Of a DNA stretch of 32,028 nt, positions 7,114-14,379 are shown one piece after another; the stretch's first letter is position 1, and each line of letters begins with the position of its first letter. The notes beneath the pieces are model-generated. The model saw only the letters and a program-made list of their open reading frames with translations. It was not told where the DNA came from and ran no database searches. A program made the translations under genes and the position numbers. The stretch is from a bacterium (GTDB taxonomy: Bacteria; Sysuimicrobiota; Sysuimicrobiia; Sysuimicrobiales; Segetimicrobiaceae), in NCBI GenBank assembly GCA_035945995.1, contig DASYZR010000080.1:1-32028 (forward strand). The letters are read 5' to 3'.

Positions 7114-8550
7114 TTAGTCATCTGCGCGTCCACGTAGGCGCCGCAGCGGGGGAGGTACCACCTCGTCGGGAATCGGGCACCTGTACCCCCCACCGCCGAC
7201 CCGCTCCTTGAGCTCGGCTTTGGCGCGCTGCAGCAGGGCGGGGTCGCGGATCGCGTCCAACGCGGTGGCCGCCATCACTTTCGCCGCGTGGACCATGCCC
7301 TTGTGAGCGGCGGGCGACATGCCCTGCGCCACGAGCTGCCAGGAGTGGCCCGGCGTCCCGACCGCAAAGCAGGCGCCCCACATCTGGACGGTCGGCACGA
7401 TCCAGCTGACGTCGCCAACGTCGGTGGAACCGCCGAGGAGACGCGGGGTGGGATCCAGCGGCACCGGTGCGCCGTAGAGCACGGCCGACGCGGCTTCCGG
7501 GGTCCCGTACATCTCGATGCTGTGGGCGACGTGGTCCGGGGTTAGCGTCGCCCTGATCCGCTCCGCAAAGGCGACGTCCTGTGAGTCGAACGGGACCGTG
7601 CCGATGCGTGTCAGATTGTCGTGCATCGCCGCGGCCAGCGTCATGTTGGGCACGATGTTGGAGCAGGCCTTGTCGATCTCGAGATCGACTTCTGTCTCGG
7701 TCATCAACGCGGCCCCGTCGGCGATCTTGCGCACGCGGTCGAACAGCGTCCGGGCCTGCCCGACCTCCGGCGCCCGGATCAGGTACAAAACCTCCGCCCG
7801 CGGCTGCACCACGTTCGGCGACACGCCGCCCGCGTCGGTGATCGAATAGTGGACGCGCGCGCTCGCCGGCATGTGTTCCCGCAGGAAGTTCACGCCGATG
7901 TTCATCAGCTCCACCGCGTCGAGCGCGCTGCGCCCGAGGTGCGGCGCGCCGGCGGCATGGGAAGCGCGCCCGGCGAACCGCCAGTAGACTTGAAAGTTGG
8001 CCAGCGAGCTCCGCGACATGACCCCCACGAAGCAACCTGGATGCCAGGAGACCGCGGCATCCAGGTCGTCGAAGGCGCCGGCGCGCGCCATGAACGTCTT
8101 GCCGGAGCCGCCCTCTTCGGCCGGACAGCCGTAGAATCGGATCGTGCCTTTGATCCCGGCGGCCATCAGGCAGTTGCGCAACGCCACGGCGGCGAGTGCG
8201 GCCCCGGCGCCGAGCAGGTTATGGCCGCAGCCGTGGCCGACGGCCCCGGGGGTCGAGGTCTGCGGCTCGGCAACCCCGGCGTCCTGACTCAACCCGGCCA
8301 ATCCGTCATACTCGCCGAGGAACCCGATCACCGGACCGCCTCCGCCGGATTCCGCGACAAAGGCAGTCTCCATTCCGGCCAGGTTCCGGGTAATGCGAAA
8401 GCCTTCTTCTTCCAGTGCCGCGACGTGCGCGGCGGCGGACTGGTGTTCATTGAAACGGATCTCGGCGAGTCGCCAAATCCGGTCCGCCAGCGCCACGAAG
8501 GCATCGCGCTTGCCGTCCACGTGCCTCGCGATCTCCTCGAGCCTGACCAT
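7114..8550 (-). CDS. M20 family metallo-amidohydrolase (AbgB-like)
   Basis: 478 aa from ATG 8550 (MVRLEEIARH), which follows GGGGGAGG; the frame extends further upstream but that part lacks a binding site. Family signatures: GEYDGL (79-84), GHGCGHN (105-111) and EEGGSGK (145-151), which carry the metal ligands and catalytic acid, and GRASHAA (194-200) at the start of the dimerisation lid. A C-terminal GGSTDVGDVSW segment supplies another ligand region. The layout matches p-aminobenzoyl-glutamate hydrolase subunit B and related M20D amidohydrolases, which cleave amide bonds of N-acyl amino acids or aminobenzoyl-glutamate in the cytoplasm. Substrate cannot be fixed from sequence. A possible -10 (TACAAT, minus strand 8599-8594) lies 43 nt before the start. 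It is monocistronic as far as visible. Confidence 0.93.
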   Translation of the reverse strand: MVRLEEIARHVDGKRDAFVALADRIWRLAEIRFNEHQSAAAHVAALEEEGFRITRNLAGMETAFVAESGGGGPVIGFLGEYDGLAGLSQDAGVAEPQTSTPGAVGHGCGHNLLGAGAALAAVALRNCLMAAGIKGTIRFYGCPAEEGGSGKTFMARAGAFDDLDAAVSWHPGCFVGVMSRSSLANFQVYWRFAGRASHAAGAPHLGRSALDAVELMNIGVNFLREHMPASARVHYSITDAGGVSPNVVQPRAEVLYLIRAPEVGQARTLFDRVRKIADGAALMTETEVDLEIDKACSNIVPNMTLAAAMHDNLTRIGTVPFDSQDVAFAERIRATLTPDHVAHSIEMYGTPEAASAVLYGAPVPLDPTPRLLGGSTDVGDVSWIVPTVQMWGACFAVGTPGHSWQLVAQGMSPAAHKGMVHAAKVMAATALDAIRDPALLQRAKAELKERVGGGGYRCPIPDEVVPPPLRRLRGRADD

Positions 8551-8729
8551 AGCGGCCTCCCCCCTTCGCATCCACGGCGCACCCGTTAGCCAAATTGTAG
8601 CCAAACGGCTGCACAGACGTACCAAGACCTGAACGGATTCCAAGCAGAGGGGCGCGGATTACGGGGATACTGTACTTGTGTAGCATGGACTGAAGGCGCA
8701 ACACGGGATGGCATCTCATGGAGACGCGG

Positions 8730-9407
8730 ATGGAACCTCGGCAACCGCCGCGCGCCGCCGCGGCGCTGGCTCTGGCGCTCGCCGTGACGGTGTGCATCCT
8801 CCAGGCCGGCCCCGTGCCGGCCGGCGGGGCTGCCGTCCCCACGCCCGACCAGGTTCTGAATCGCGTACTCGCGGCGCAGGCGCACGCGCCGGCGACGGCG
8901 TCCGCCGACGCGGCCCTCAAGCTCCGGATCCACAAGCCCGTGACCGCCGCGCCGGACTGCGAGTTCCGCGGCACGCTGCAAATCGAGGGCGGCCGTCAGA
9001 CCCTCACGGTCAATCAGGGGGGGTCCAGCGCCATGTGCTGGGTTGCCAATCGGATGGCCGTGGGACAGCTGTTCGAGAGCAGCCAGCCGCTCGAGGCGGT
9101 CTTGGCCCAGTTCAATTTTCAGGTGACGGGCGAAAGAGAAGTGGACGGACGTCGATATTATCTGGTCCAGGGGACGGCCCGAAACCCTTCCGACAACGTC
9201 AAGTCACTGACGGCGTGGGTCGACTACGATCGCGGGCTCGTCACCTCGGGGACGGTGGAGTACGGATGGGGCCGCCTCGACGCGGAACAGCGGTTCACGA
9301 GAATGAACGAAACCTGGATCCTCACCCACCAGTACCTGTACACACCGAAGTTCGACGCGTCGCTGGAGATCGACTACACGAACTTCCGGCTCGGCCCCGG
9401 GCGGTAA
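8730..9407 (+). CDS. Exported LolA-like protein
   Basis: 225 aa from ATG 8730 (MEPRQPPRAA), chosen because GGAG lies 6 nt upstream; an ATG at 8718 adds four residues. An N-terminal signal peptide is obvious: basic start, hydrophobic run AAAALALALAVTVCIL, then AxA-like sites near residue 28. The mature part has alternating beta strands (YYLVQGT, LTAWVDYDRGLVTSGTVEYGW, ETWILTHQYLY, SLEIDYTNFRLG) like the half-barrel of LolA/outer-membrane lipoprotein-sorting proteins and DUF4292-type relatives. These bind lipid or lipoprotein acyl chains outside the cytoplasmic membrane. Two Cys residues (ascribable to APDCEF and AMCWV) could form a disulfide. The family call is from fold-like pattern only; no neighbour supports a Lol pathway. 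Confidence 0.72.
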   Translation: MEPRQPPRAAAALALALAVTVCILQAGPVPAGGAAVPTPDQVLNRVLAAQAHAPATASADAALKLRIHKPVTAAPDCEFRGTLQIEGGRQTLTVNQGGSSAMCWVANRMAVGQLFESSQPLEAVLAQFNFQVTGEREVDGRRYYLVQGTARNPSDNVKSLTAWVDYDRGLVTSGTVEYGWGRLDAEQRFTRMNETWILTHQYLYTPKFDASLEIDYTNFRLGPGR

Positions 9408-9446
9408 GTCAGCCCGTCGCGCTCACATTCCCATAATGCCGACGAC

Positions 9447-9995
9447 TCAAATCTCGTACTGACAAGTCTGGTCGGCCTGTCCCAAGCCTAACATCTCCAC
9501 AAGCTTGCCAAATCCGTCGGCGAACGCCATGGACGCGCCGAGTTCGATCAATTCCTCGTCGCTGAAATGCTCTTTCCAGCGCTCCATGTGCTGATCCCCG
9601 ATGGCCCGGTAGTCCTCGGTGAACATCGTGGCCATCTCCAGGGCCGCGCGTTCGCGTCCGGTGAAGATCGGATCACGCGGGTCCCAGGTCGCGTCGATCT
9701 TGGCCTGATCAATGCCCATTTGCTCCGCCACGGCGGAGCGGACGCCGCTTCAATACCCGCAGTTCCGAAGGCGCGCCATCCGAACGCGCATCAGCTCCTT
9801 CAGCGGATGGTCGACGATCCCGCCGTAGAACGTCTCCTGCCAGCCAGCGTAAAACGCATTGAGCGCGCCGGGGTGCCGGGCAAGGATCCGCAGGAGCGCC
9901 GGATTCGGTGCACCGCGCCTGGCCGCGTCGTCGAACGCCTGCTGGACATCCGAGGTGACGACGCGGGCGTCCACCGGAAGAATGCGGACCGCCAT
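9447..9995 (-). CDS. AhpD/carboxymuconolactone decarboxylase-like selenoprotein (in-frame UGA at 9752-9750)
   Basis: Two ORFs in the same frame, separated only by one TGA, make a single 182-aa protein. The start ATG at 9995 (MAVRILPVDA) follows GGGGAGG. The upstream part ends KELMRVRMARLRNCGY and the downstream part begins SGVRSAVAEQMG. AhpD/CMD proteins have a redox CxxC here, commonly written as CxYCSxVRS in this subgroup, so the TGA falls on the second cysteine: C79-G-Y-U82. A hairpin meeting bSECIS rules follows directly. The rest (FTGRERAALEMATMFTEDY, SDEELIELGASMAFADGFGKL) is the normal helical CMD tail, so the part after the TGA is under selection. Expected role: thiol/selenol peroxidase or disulfide-type redox protein in the cytoplasm. 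Last gene of an operon with DUF1326 and DUF2182 (35-nt gap). Alternative: a point mutation or sequencing error turning TGC/TGT into TGA. Confidence 0.85.
9722..9739 (-). promoter_or_regulatory. Candidate bacterial SECIS element
   Basis: On the minus-strand RNA, ten bases after the UGA, GCUCCGC pairs perfectly with GCGGAGC around the tetraloop CGUG. The apical loop therefore starts 17 nt after the UGA and has G as its second base. As I recall, bSECIS elements need an apical loop about 16-37 nt from the UGA with a G among its first two bases; both hold. The element lies inside the coding sequence (residues about 86-91), where bacterial SelB-binding hairpins sit. Confidence 0.65.
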
Positions 9996-10030
9996 GTGAT
10001 CAGCCTCCCCTGCCGCAGTTTGCTGCCAGG

Positions 10031-10813
10031 CTACATCGCGGGCACACGCAGAAGATACAGGGCCCACGCGATCAGCGCGATGCCCGTGACGCGGCCGGGC
10101 CAGGGACCCCGTAGCGCCGTCTTTTCCAGGAGGACGAAGATGGCAAGCACGGCGACCCACAGCAAGTTCATCACCCCAACCACGAACAGCACACCCATGA
10201 GCGCCCAGCAACACCCGACGCAGTAGGCGCCGTAGCGGACGCCCATCAGCGCGGCGCCCCAAGCACCGCTTCGCCACCGTGTAAACAGGAAGCCGAGCGG
10301 CGATTGGCATCGGGCGAGGCATGCGTGCTTGACCGGCGTGAGCTGGTAGAGGCCGGCCACGACGAGAAACGCGGCGGCGAGAGGGAGTCGCGCCACCGTC
10401 AATTGCGGGGTCAGGACGAGACCCGCCTGCAGCGCCCACTGGAGTCCGGCCGCGAGCCAAGCCCAGGCGCCCCACATCAAGAGAAATCCGGCCGCAAAGA
10501 GCCCCGCCGAAATTCCGATGGCTCCCGCCCGTTGCTGCGCGCGCTGCGCGCCGGAAAAGAAGAGCAGCATCGGCGTCGCCGAGGGCAGCATCATGGCGAC
10601 CATCATGACGCTCCACATGGCGCCGGCGGCCAGGAGATCCGGGATGCTCCAGGCGATCGCACTCGGCATAACCATAACCATACTCACGCCCATGCCGGGA
10701 TCGTGCGTCATCTCGCCGATCCGGCGCCAGAGGTCAAGCCACGCGAGCGCCGTCAGCCCTGCGATGCCCGCGACAACAACGGACCGGTCACGCGAGAAAA
10801 TGGCCGCCTGCAT
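10031..10813 (-). CDS. DUF2182 integral membrane protein
   Basis: 260 aa, start ATG 10813 (MQAAIFSRDR), with about six hydrophobic segments. The family signature MWSVMMVAMMLPSATPML is at residues 66-83 and the second signature GAYCVGCCWALM lies near 195-206. DUF2182 proteins are described as predicted metal-binding membrane proteins; the Met-rich and Cys-rich motifs are the likely ligands. The upstream neighbour encodes DUF1326 (32-nt gap) and these two families are commonly encoded together; the downstream neighbour is the Sec-containing AhpD-like gene. The trio suggests a membrane-linked metal or thiol redox function. Biochemical role is unknown in the literature I can recall. Confidence 0.9.
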   Translation of the reverse strand: MQAAIFSRDRSVVVAGIAGLTALAWLDLWRRIGEMTHDPGMGVSMVMVMPSAIAWSIPDLLAAGAMWSVMMVAMMLPSATPMLLFFSGAQRAQQRAGAIGISAGLFAAGFLLMWGAWAWLAAGLQWALQAGLVLTPQLTVARLPLAAAFLVVAGLYQLTPVKHACLARCQSPLGFLFTRWRSGAWGAALMGVRYGAYCVGCCWALMGVLFVVGVMNLLWVAVLAIFVLLEKTALRGPWPGRVTGIALIAWALYLLRVPAM

Positions 10814-10845
10814 CAGCCTGGGCTCCGCTACCTACAGGGCTTCCG

Positions 10846-11454
10846 TCACGCGGCCCACGAAAACGGCGCGGAGTGGCCGTTCTTGCCGTCGTTTGAGAAT
10901 TCGAGGCCGAAGGCTTTGACCCGCGACGTCGTGGCCCTGGCGATCGTCAACGTCGAGTTGGCGGGATGGAATAGTCCGGTGAGCTTCGAGACCTCGCCCG
11001 TGTTGCTGTGCGGCGGGACGAAATCCTCGATCTCGATGTCGACGGCGCTGCCGATCGTGACGCGATGCCGGCGGCCGTCGTCCTGATAACGGATCGGCAC
11101 CGTTTCCACGCCCAGCATCTCCCCGATCAGCGGGACGAGGCCGGCCATCGGGCCGCCCAATTGTCCGGAGAACACGGCGCCGAGTTTCTCGGCCTGCTGC
11201 GGCGACGCCGCGGCATCCATGAACACACCGACGCGCCACTTGCCGCTCAGCATCTCTCGGGGCGTGTCGGCGAGCACCGCCACACTCAGATTGCCGACGT
11301 CGACCCCGTCAACTTTGCCGGAGTCGACGTGGAACGCGAGCACGACCCGGCACCGTTCATTGTCGGCGGGCATGGTGAGCCCGGAGGTAGTACACGGGCA
11401 GACCATATTGCAGTTGCAGTTCTCAAAATAGGTGCCCTTGAGGGACCACGCCAC
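10846..11454 (-). CDS. DUF1326 domain protein
   Basis: 202 aa from GTG 11454 (read as MAWSLKGTYF), chosen because AGGTGG lies 5 nt upstream and family members begin just before W-x-L-x-G; in-frame TTG 11487 and GTG 11463 are longer options. The hallmark Cys cluster FENCNCNMVCPC gives C13, C15, C19 and C21. Then come the family blocks CRVVLAFHVDSGKVDGVDV, WRVGVFMD, QQAEKLGAVFSGQLGGPMA and the C-terminal GLEFSNDGKNGHSAPFSW. No signal peptide or membrane segment. The Cys cluster probably binds a metal ion. First gene of the minus-strand operon with DUF2182 and the CGYU protein. Function unknown; a metallochaperone-like or redox role with DUF2182 is inference. Confidence 0.9.
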   Translation of the reverse strand: MAWSLKGTYFENCNCNMVCPCTTSGLTMPADNERCRVVLAFHVDSGKVDGVDVGNLSVAVLADTPREMLSGKWRVGVFMDAAASPQQAEKLGAVFSGQLGGPMAGLVPLIGEMLGVETVPIRYQDDGRRHRVTIGSAVDIEIEDFVPPHSNTGEVSKLTGLFHPANSTLTIARATTSRVKAFGLEFSNDGKNGHSAPFSWAA

Positions 11455-11692
11455 GTTCGCCACCTGCCTTCCGGGCTTCGGCTCCAAAGTTCATCGGCTC
11501 GGACCCGCGGATTTGCCCAATTACGGGGCGACGCTTTCGATTCCCTTTCGGCGGCCGTCTTGCTACGACGCCTGAATAAGCCCGTTGAACCGGCCAGCCA
11601 TTCGTGTTCGCTCATCGGTCACATTCTCTGGTCGAGATCCGTCATCATAGGGACGAGCGAAACCCAATCGATGTGATAAGGGGGAGTATTTC

Positions 11693-12031
11693 ATGGATCA
11701 GGGCATCAGATTGCTCGTCTTTCCCGTCAAAGACGTGGCCCGGGCAAAGACACTCTACAGCCGGCTCTTGGGTGCAGAGCCTTACGTGGACGGGGCATAT
11801 TACGTTGGCTTCAGAGTGGGAGAACAAGAGATAGGTCTAGATCCCAACGGCCACAGCAAAGGCATGACGGGGCCCGTCGGCTACTGGCAAGTCACCGACA
11901 TCAGGAAGAGTGTGCAACTACTCCTGGACGCCGGCGCGCAATTACAGCAACCGGTCAAAGATGTCGGCGGGGGTAAGTTGACGGCATGGGTAAAAGACGC
12001 AGACGGTAACATCATCGGGCTCATGCAGTGA
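11693..12031 (+). CDS. VOC (glyoxalase/bleomycin resistance) family protein
   Basis: 112 aa, start ATG 11693 preceded by GGGGGAG. One vicinal-oxygen-chelate domain of two beta-alpha-beta-beta-beta units: IRLLVFPVKDVARAKTLYSRLLGAEPYVDGAYYVGFRVGEQEIGLDP, then GPVGYWQVTDIRKSVQLLLDAGAQ and the closing TAWVKDADGNIIGLMQ. The length is that of a single-domain member that works as a dimer. The usual metal-binding His near the start of strand 1 is not evident (F/V instead), so it may bind a small ligand without metal chemistry. It is the last intact plus-strand gene before the decayed segment that follows. Confidence 0.88.
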   Translation: MDQGIRLLVFPVKDVARAKTLYSRLLGAEPYVDGAYYVGFRVGEQEIGLDPNGHSKGMTGPVGYWQVTDIRKSVQLLLDAGAQLQQPVKDVGGGKLTAWVKDADGNIIGLMQ

Positions 12032-12067
12032 CAGCGTCGTGAGGGGACACGCGCTAGGGCTTATTTA

Positions 12068-12307
12068 TCTTGGGATTCCGGTGGCGGAGGGAGTAGGAGC
12101 TTCTACAGGCTGCTGAAGAACCCGAAGAAGGATTTCAAGCTGCTCACCAAGGAGGACATGCGCGGGGAGGTCCGGGGAGCACGGCCCGACCTGGAGGGAG
12201 TGGAGAGAGTACTGGCCAACCGTGGCCTCAACTCCAGTGTCCTTCCTCATATCGGTTTCGTTAGAAAGTGGCGTGGATTGGACACACCTGAGGTCGTTGA
12301 AGCATGA
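12068..12307 (+). pseudogene. Unrecognised gene fragment, C-terminal part
   Basis: A continuous frame reads SFYRLLKNPKKDFKLLTKEDMRGEV and on to WRGLDTPEVVEA, then TGA at 12305-12307. Composition looks protein-coding. The stop overlaps the ATG of the DUF1801 gene (ATGA at 12304-12307), the classic coupling arrangement, so this was probably the upstream member of a pair. No good start: the frame runs back to the VOC stop at 12029 and the only internal ATG (12158, after GGAGGAC) would give 49 aa. I do not recognise the family. Likely 5'-truncated. Confidence 0.35.
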
Positions 12308-12781
12308 AGAAGAGTGAGAAGAACCCATCTGCACAAGTGGACAAACTTTCGCTGACCTTACCGACTGGCGCGACAAACGTTTCGAAGAGATCCGTGCCAT
12401 CATCCACCAGGCGGATCCTGAGATCACAGAGGAATGGAAGTGGATGGGTACTCCCGTGTGGGAGCACTATGGAATGGTCGCGATTGCAACCCCGCACAAG
12501 GGAAAGGTGAAGCTGACTTTTGTTCATGGCGCTAGCCTGCCTGATCCAGACAAGCTCTTCAACGCCGGCCTCGAAGGCAATCAGTGGAGGGCGATTGACT
12601 TCTTCGACATGATAAAATGAATGAGCGAGCACTAAAGGCACTCGTCCGGAAGGCAGTTGAGTACAACCAGGCCAATCGAAAGGGGAAGACCACGAAGCCC
12701 CGTAACACGCATCGTAAGGGAGGGGCGCAAGTTCGGGTTCGGTTTGGCGATATCAACCCAGCTCGTGCAGGACCTCCCTGA
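12304..12781 (+). pseudogene. DUF1801 family gene with two frameshifts
   Basis: Reading across three frames restores a DUF1801 protein: MKKSEKNPSAQVDK in the first, FADLTDWRDKRFEEIRAII ... EEWKWMGTPVWEHYG ... KVKLTFVHGASLPDPDKLF ... GNQWRAIDFF in the second, and HDKMNERALKALVRKAVEYN in the third. One base is missing near 12347-12350 and another near 12606-12609. The conserved family blocks (EEWKWGxPVW, KLTFxxGASLPDP, RAIDF, NERALKALVRxAVxYN) are all present, so the breaks are recent or are sequence errors. DUF1801 (YdhG-like) proteins are small cytoplasmic proteins of unknown function. The sequence after about 12700 is no longer family-like. Confidence 0.8.
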
Positions 12782-12837
12782 TGCGGTCCTCGGAAACACA
12801 TCCCTCAAGTTTTTGCACTCATACAACGAACCCCACG

Positions 12838-13018
12838 CATCCCACGCGCCGCACAGCCGGCGCTCGTGAACGGAGCCGCGGGACTCGTGTGGGCTCCCGG
12901 CGCACGGCCGAGTGTCGTCTTCAGCTTTGCGATTGCCCGCGGGAGGATCGTCACCATCGACCTCGTCGCCGACCCCGAGCGTCTTCGCGGCTTCGACCTG
13001 ATGATGCTCAACGACTGA
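12838..13018 (+). pseudogene. C-terminal remnant of a SigJ-type ECF sigma factor
   Basis: About 55 codons ending at TGA 13016-13018 read QPALVNGAAGLVWAPGARP, then SVVFSFAIARGRIVTIDLVADPERLRGFDLMMLND. This is the ending of SigJ-like ECF sigma factors with a SnoaL-like C-terminal domain (ALVNGxPGxV ... GRIxxIDxxADPERLxxLD). The sigma2 and sigma4 regions are absent: upstream sequence is the DUF1801 tail. So the gene lost its 5' end by deletion or rearrangement. No function can remain. Confidence 0.72.
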
Positions 13019-13040
13019 CACGCCCGGCCCTCAAAGAAGA

Positions 13041-13066
13041 AGCGGGTCAGGAGGTCCTGACCCGCT
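13041..13066 (-). terminator. Perfect 12-bp inverted repeat, intrinsic terminator of the minus-strand gene at 13100-13288
   Basis: AGCGGGTCAGGA and its exact complement TCCTGACCCGCT are separated by two bases. On the minus strand the stem is followed by TCTTCTTT, making an intrinsic terminator 34 nt after the stop of the small membrane-protein gene. On the plus strand it lies just after the sigma remnant, but no T-tract follows. Confidence 0.65.
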
Positions 13067-13099
13067 CGCCGCGCCGGTCCTACCCTGGGGGAGGAGTAA

Positions 13100-13288
13100 T
13101 TACCGCGGGTTCAGACCGGCGGCCCAGGCGCCGATGTGTCGGATGGCGTACGCGATCGGGTTTCCCAACACCGCGGACACCATGACCAGAACGAACATGA
13201 ATCCAAGGCCCAGCAGTACGTAATCCGAGGCCACCTGTTCCTGTTCGCCCTGGCCGTCCTGACTGTCCATGCTTAGGTCAATGCCCAC
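13100..13288 (-). CDS. Small single-pass membrane protein (62 aa)
   Basis: From GTG 13288 the product begins MGIDLSMDSQDGQGEQEQ: an acidic, Gln-rich N-terminal tail, then a hydrophobic helix at about residues 24-42 (VLLGLGFMFVLVMVSAVLG), then an amphipathic C-terminus ending AAGLNPR. This is a single-pass membrane protein with both ends hydrophilic. Neither start (GTG 13288 or ATG 13270) has a Shine-Dalgarno; the -10 hexamer 9 nt before the GTG favours a leaderless GTG start. It has its own terminator. It stands alone, opposite and directly upstream of a truncated permease gene, and is intact while its neighbours are broken. I know no function for it. Confidence 0.62.
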   Translation of the reverse strand: MGIDLSMDSQDGQGEQEQVASDYVLLGLGFMFVLVMVSAVLGNPIAYAIRHIGAWAAGLNPR

Positions 13289-13297
13289 GTGGATCGG

Positions 13298-13303
13298 ATT
13301 CTA
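13298..13303 (-). promoter_or_regulatory. -10 element for the minus-strand gene starting at 13288
   Basis: On the minus strand TAGAAT (13303-13298) ends 9 nt before the GTG start, giving a 5' leader of only a few bases. A TG lies a few bases upstream of the hexamer; no convincing -35 is seen. Geometry matches the sites before 256 and 31824. Confidence 0.35.
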
Positions 13304-13332
13304 GACAAGATTCATGGAACATTAATCGCACG

Positions 13333-13612
13333 CGCTTCCGCGTCGTCGTCCGGCACGCGCTGCGGAACGCGCTCACGCCGATCGCGACCGTCTCCGGCAT
13401 CCTGGTCGCGGACGTCGTCACCGGGTCGTTCATTCGTCGAGACCATCACGCGGGTTCCGGGCATCGGCCGCTACTTCGTCACCGCGACGACGGGGCGCGA
13501 CTACCCCGTCCTGCTGGCGCTCGCCCTGCTCTTCGCGGTCATCATCATCACCATGAACATCCTCGTCGATCTGTCCTACGCGCTGCTCGACCCCCAGGTG
13601 CGGTACGGCTAG
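13333..13612 (+). pseudogene. 5'-truncated, frameshifted DppB-type permease
   Basis: Only the last ~92 residues of a peptide-type ABC permease remain: RFRVVVRHALRNALTPIA (the EAA-like coupling loop), SGILVADVVTGSFI, then after a frameshift VETITRVPGIGRYFV, YPVLLALALLFAV and the typical end DLSYALLDPQVRYG. The sequence TTCATTCGTCGAG has one extra T at about 13433 relative to the expected TTCATCGTCGAG. Some 200 N-terminal residues are missing. It is a different paralog from the intact permease at 25949. Confidence 0.85.
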
Positions 13613-14373
13613 CTCCCTGCTCCGGTCCGGCGGTCCCGCGGCGGGCGCCAATCCCCGGCGGGGGCACCGCCGCGCGCTGGCGCGATTCGCGCGGCACCGC
13701 CTGGCCGTGGTCGGGGCGGCGTTTCTTGCCGTCGTGCTGCTGGTCGCCGCCGGGCCCCCACGCTCGCTCCCTACCGCTCCGACACCCAGGATCTTCTGGC
13801 GACGTATGCGTCGCCGGACCGGCATCATGTCGCGGGAACCGACGCCCTGGGCCGCGATCTGCTGAGCCGGCTCATGTACGGCGCGCGGGTCTCCATGAGC
13901 GGCTGATGCGCGTCGTCGACATCGTGTACGCGATCCCGTACCTGCTGCTGGTCGTGCTCCTGCAGACGTTCTTCACCGCGTTTCTGCCGGCGGTGCGCTC
14001 GGGCCCGCTGGCCTGGCTGCGGTCCCTGAACCAGAGTACGGGCGGCGTCGCGGCGATCATTCTGGCGCTTTCGCTGGTCGGCTGGCTGGACGTCGCCCGC
14101 GTGGCCCGCGGGCAGACGCTCGCCCTGCGGCACCGGGAGTTCGTCCAGGCCGCGAAGAGTCTCGGCGCCTCGGAGGGGCATGTCGTCGTCGCGCATCTCT
14201 TGCCCAACATCGTCGCGCCGATCATCATCATGGCGACGTTGCTGGTGCCCACGTTCATCATCGCCGAAGCGGGGCTGAACTTCCTCGGCCTCGGGGTGCA
14301 GCCGCCGACGCCGAGTTGGGGACTCATGATCGCCGAAGGCGTCGACGCGCTCGACCCGTCGACGCAGCACTGA
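13613..14373 (+). pseudogene. Frameshifted, internally deleted DppC-type permease
   Basis: Directly follows the DppB remnant. Recognisable blocks: RHRLAVVGAAFLAVVLLVAA (first helix), then a one-base loss near 13751-13759, APYRSDTQDLLATYASPDRHH and VAGTDALGRDLLSRLMYGARVSMS (the GTDxxGRDxxSR signature). The next ~40 residues, normally helices 2-3, are deleted, ending at TGA 13904. The sequence resumes in another frame with MRVVDIVYAIPYLLLVVLL, the EAA loop HREFVQAAKSLGASEGHVVVAHLLPNIVAP, and AEAGLNFLGLGVQPPTPSWGLMI. The final ~35 residues are replaced by DALDPSTQH. Non-functional. Confidence 0.85.
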
Positions 14374-14379
14374 CCCCGG

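Noticed and set aside
7100-8613. Short repeats (AACGGCTGCAC and CACCCGTTAG) on both sides of the M20 gene
   Set aside because: Only 10-11 bp, differently spaced on the two sides, no transposase or inverted terminal repeats; chance or minor duplication is enough.
11488-11615. Minus-strand frame starting MSEHEWLAGSTG
   Set aside because: Loses coding character after ~25 residues and overlaps the DUF1326 gene in another frame.
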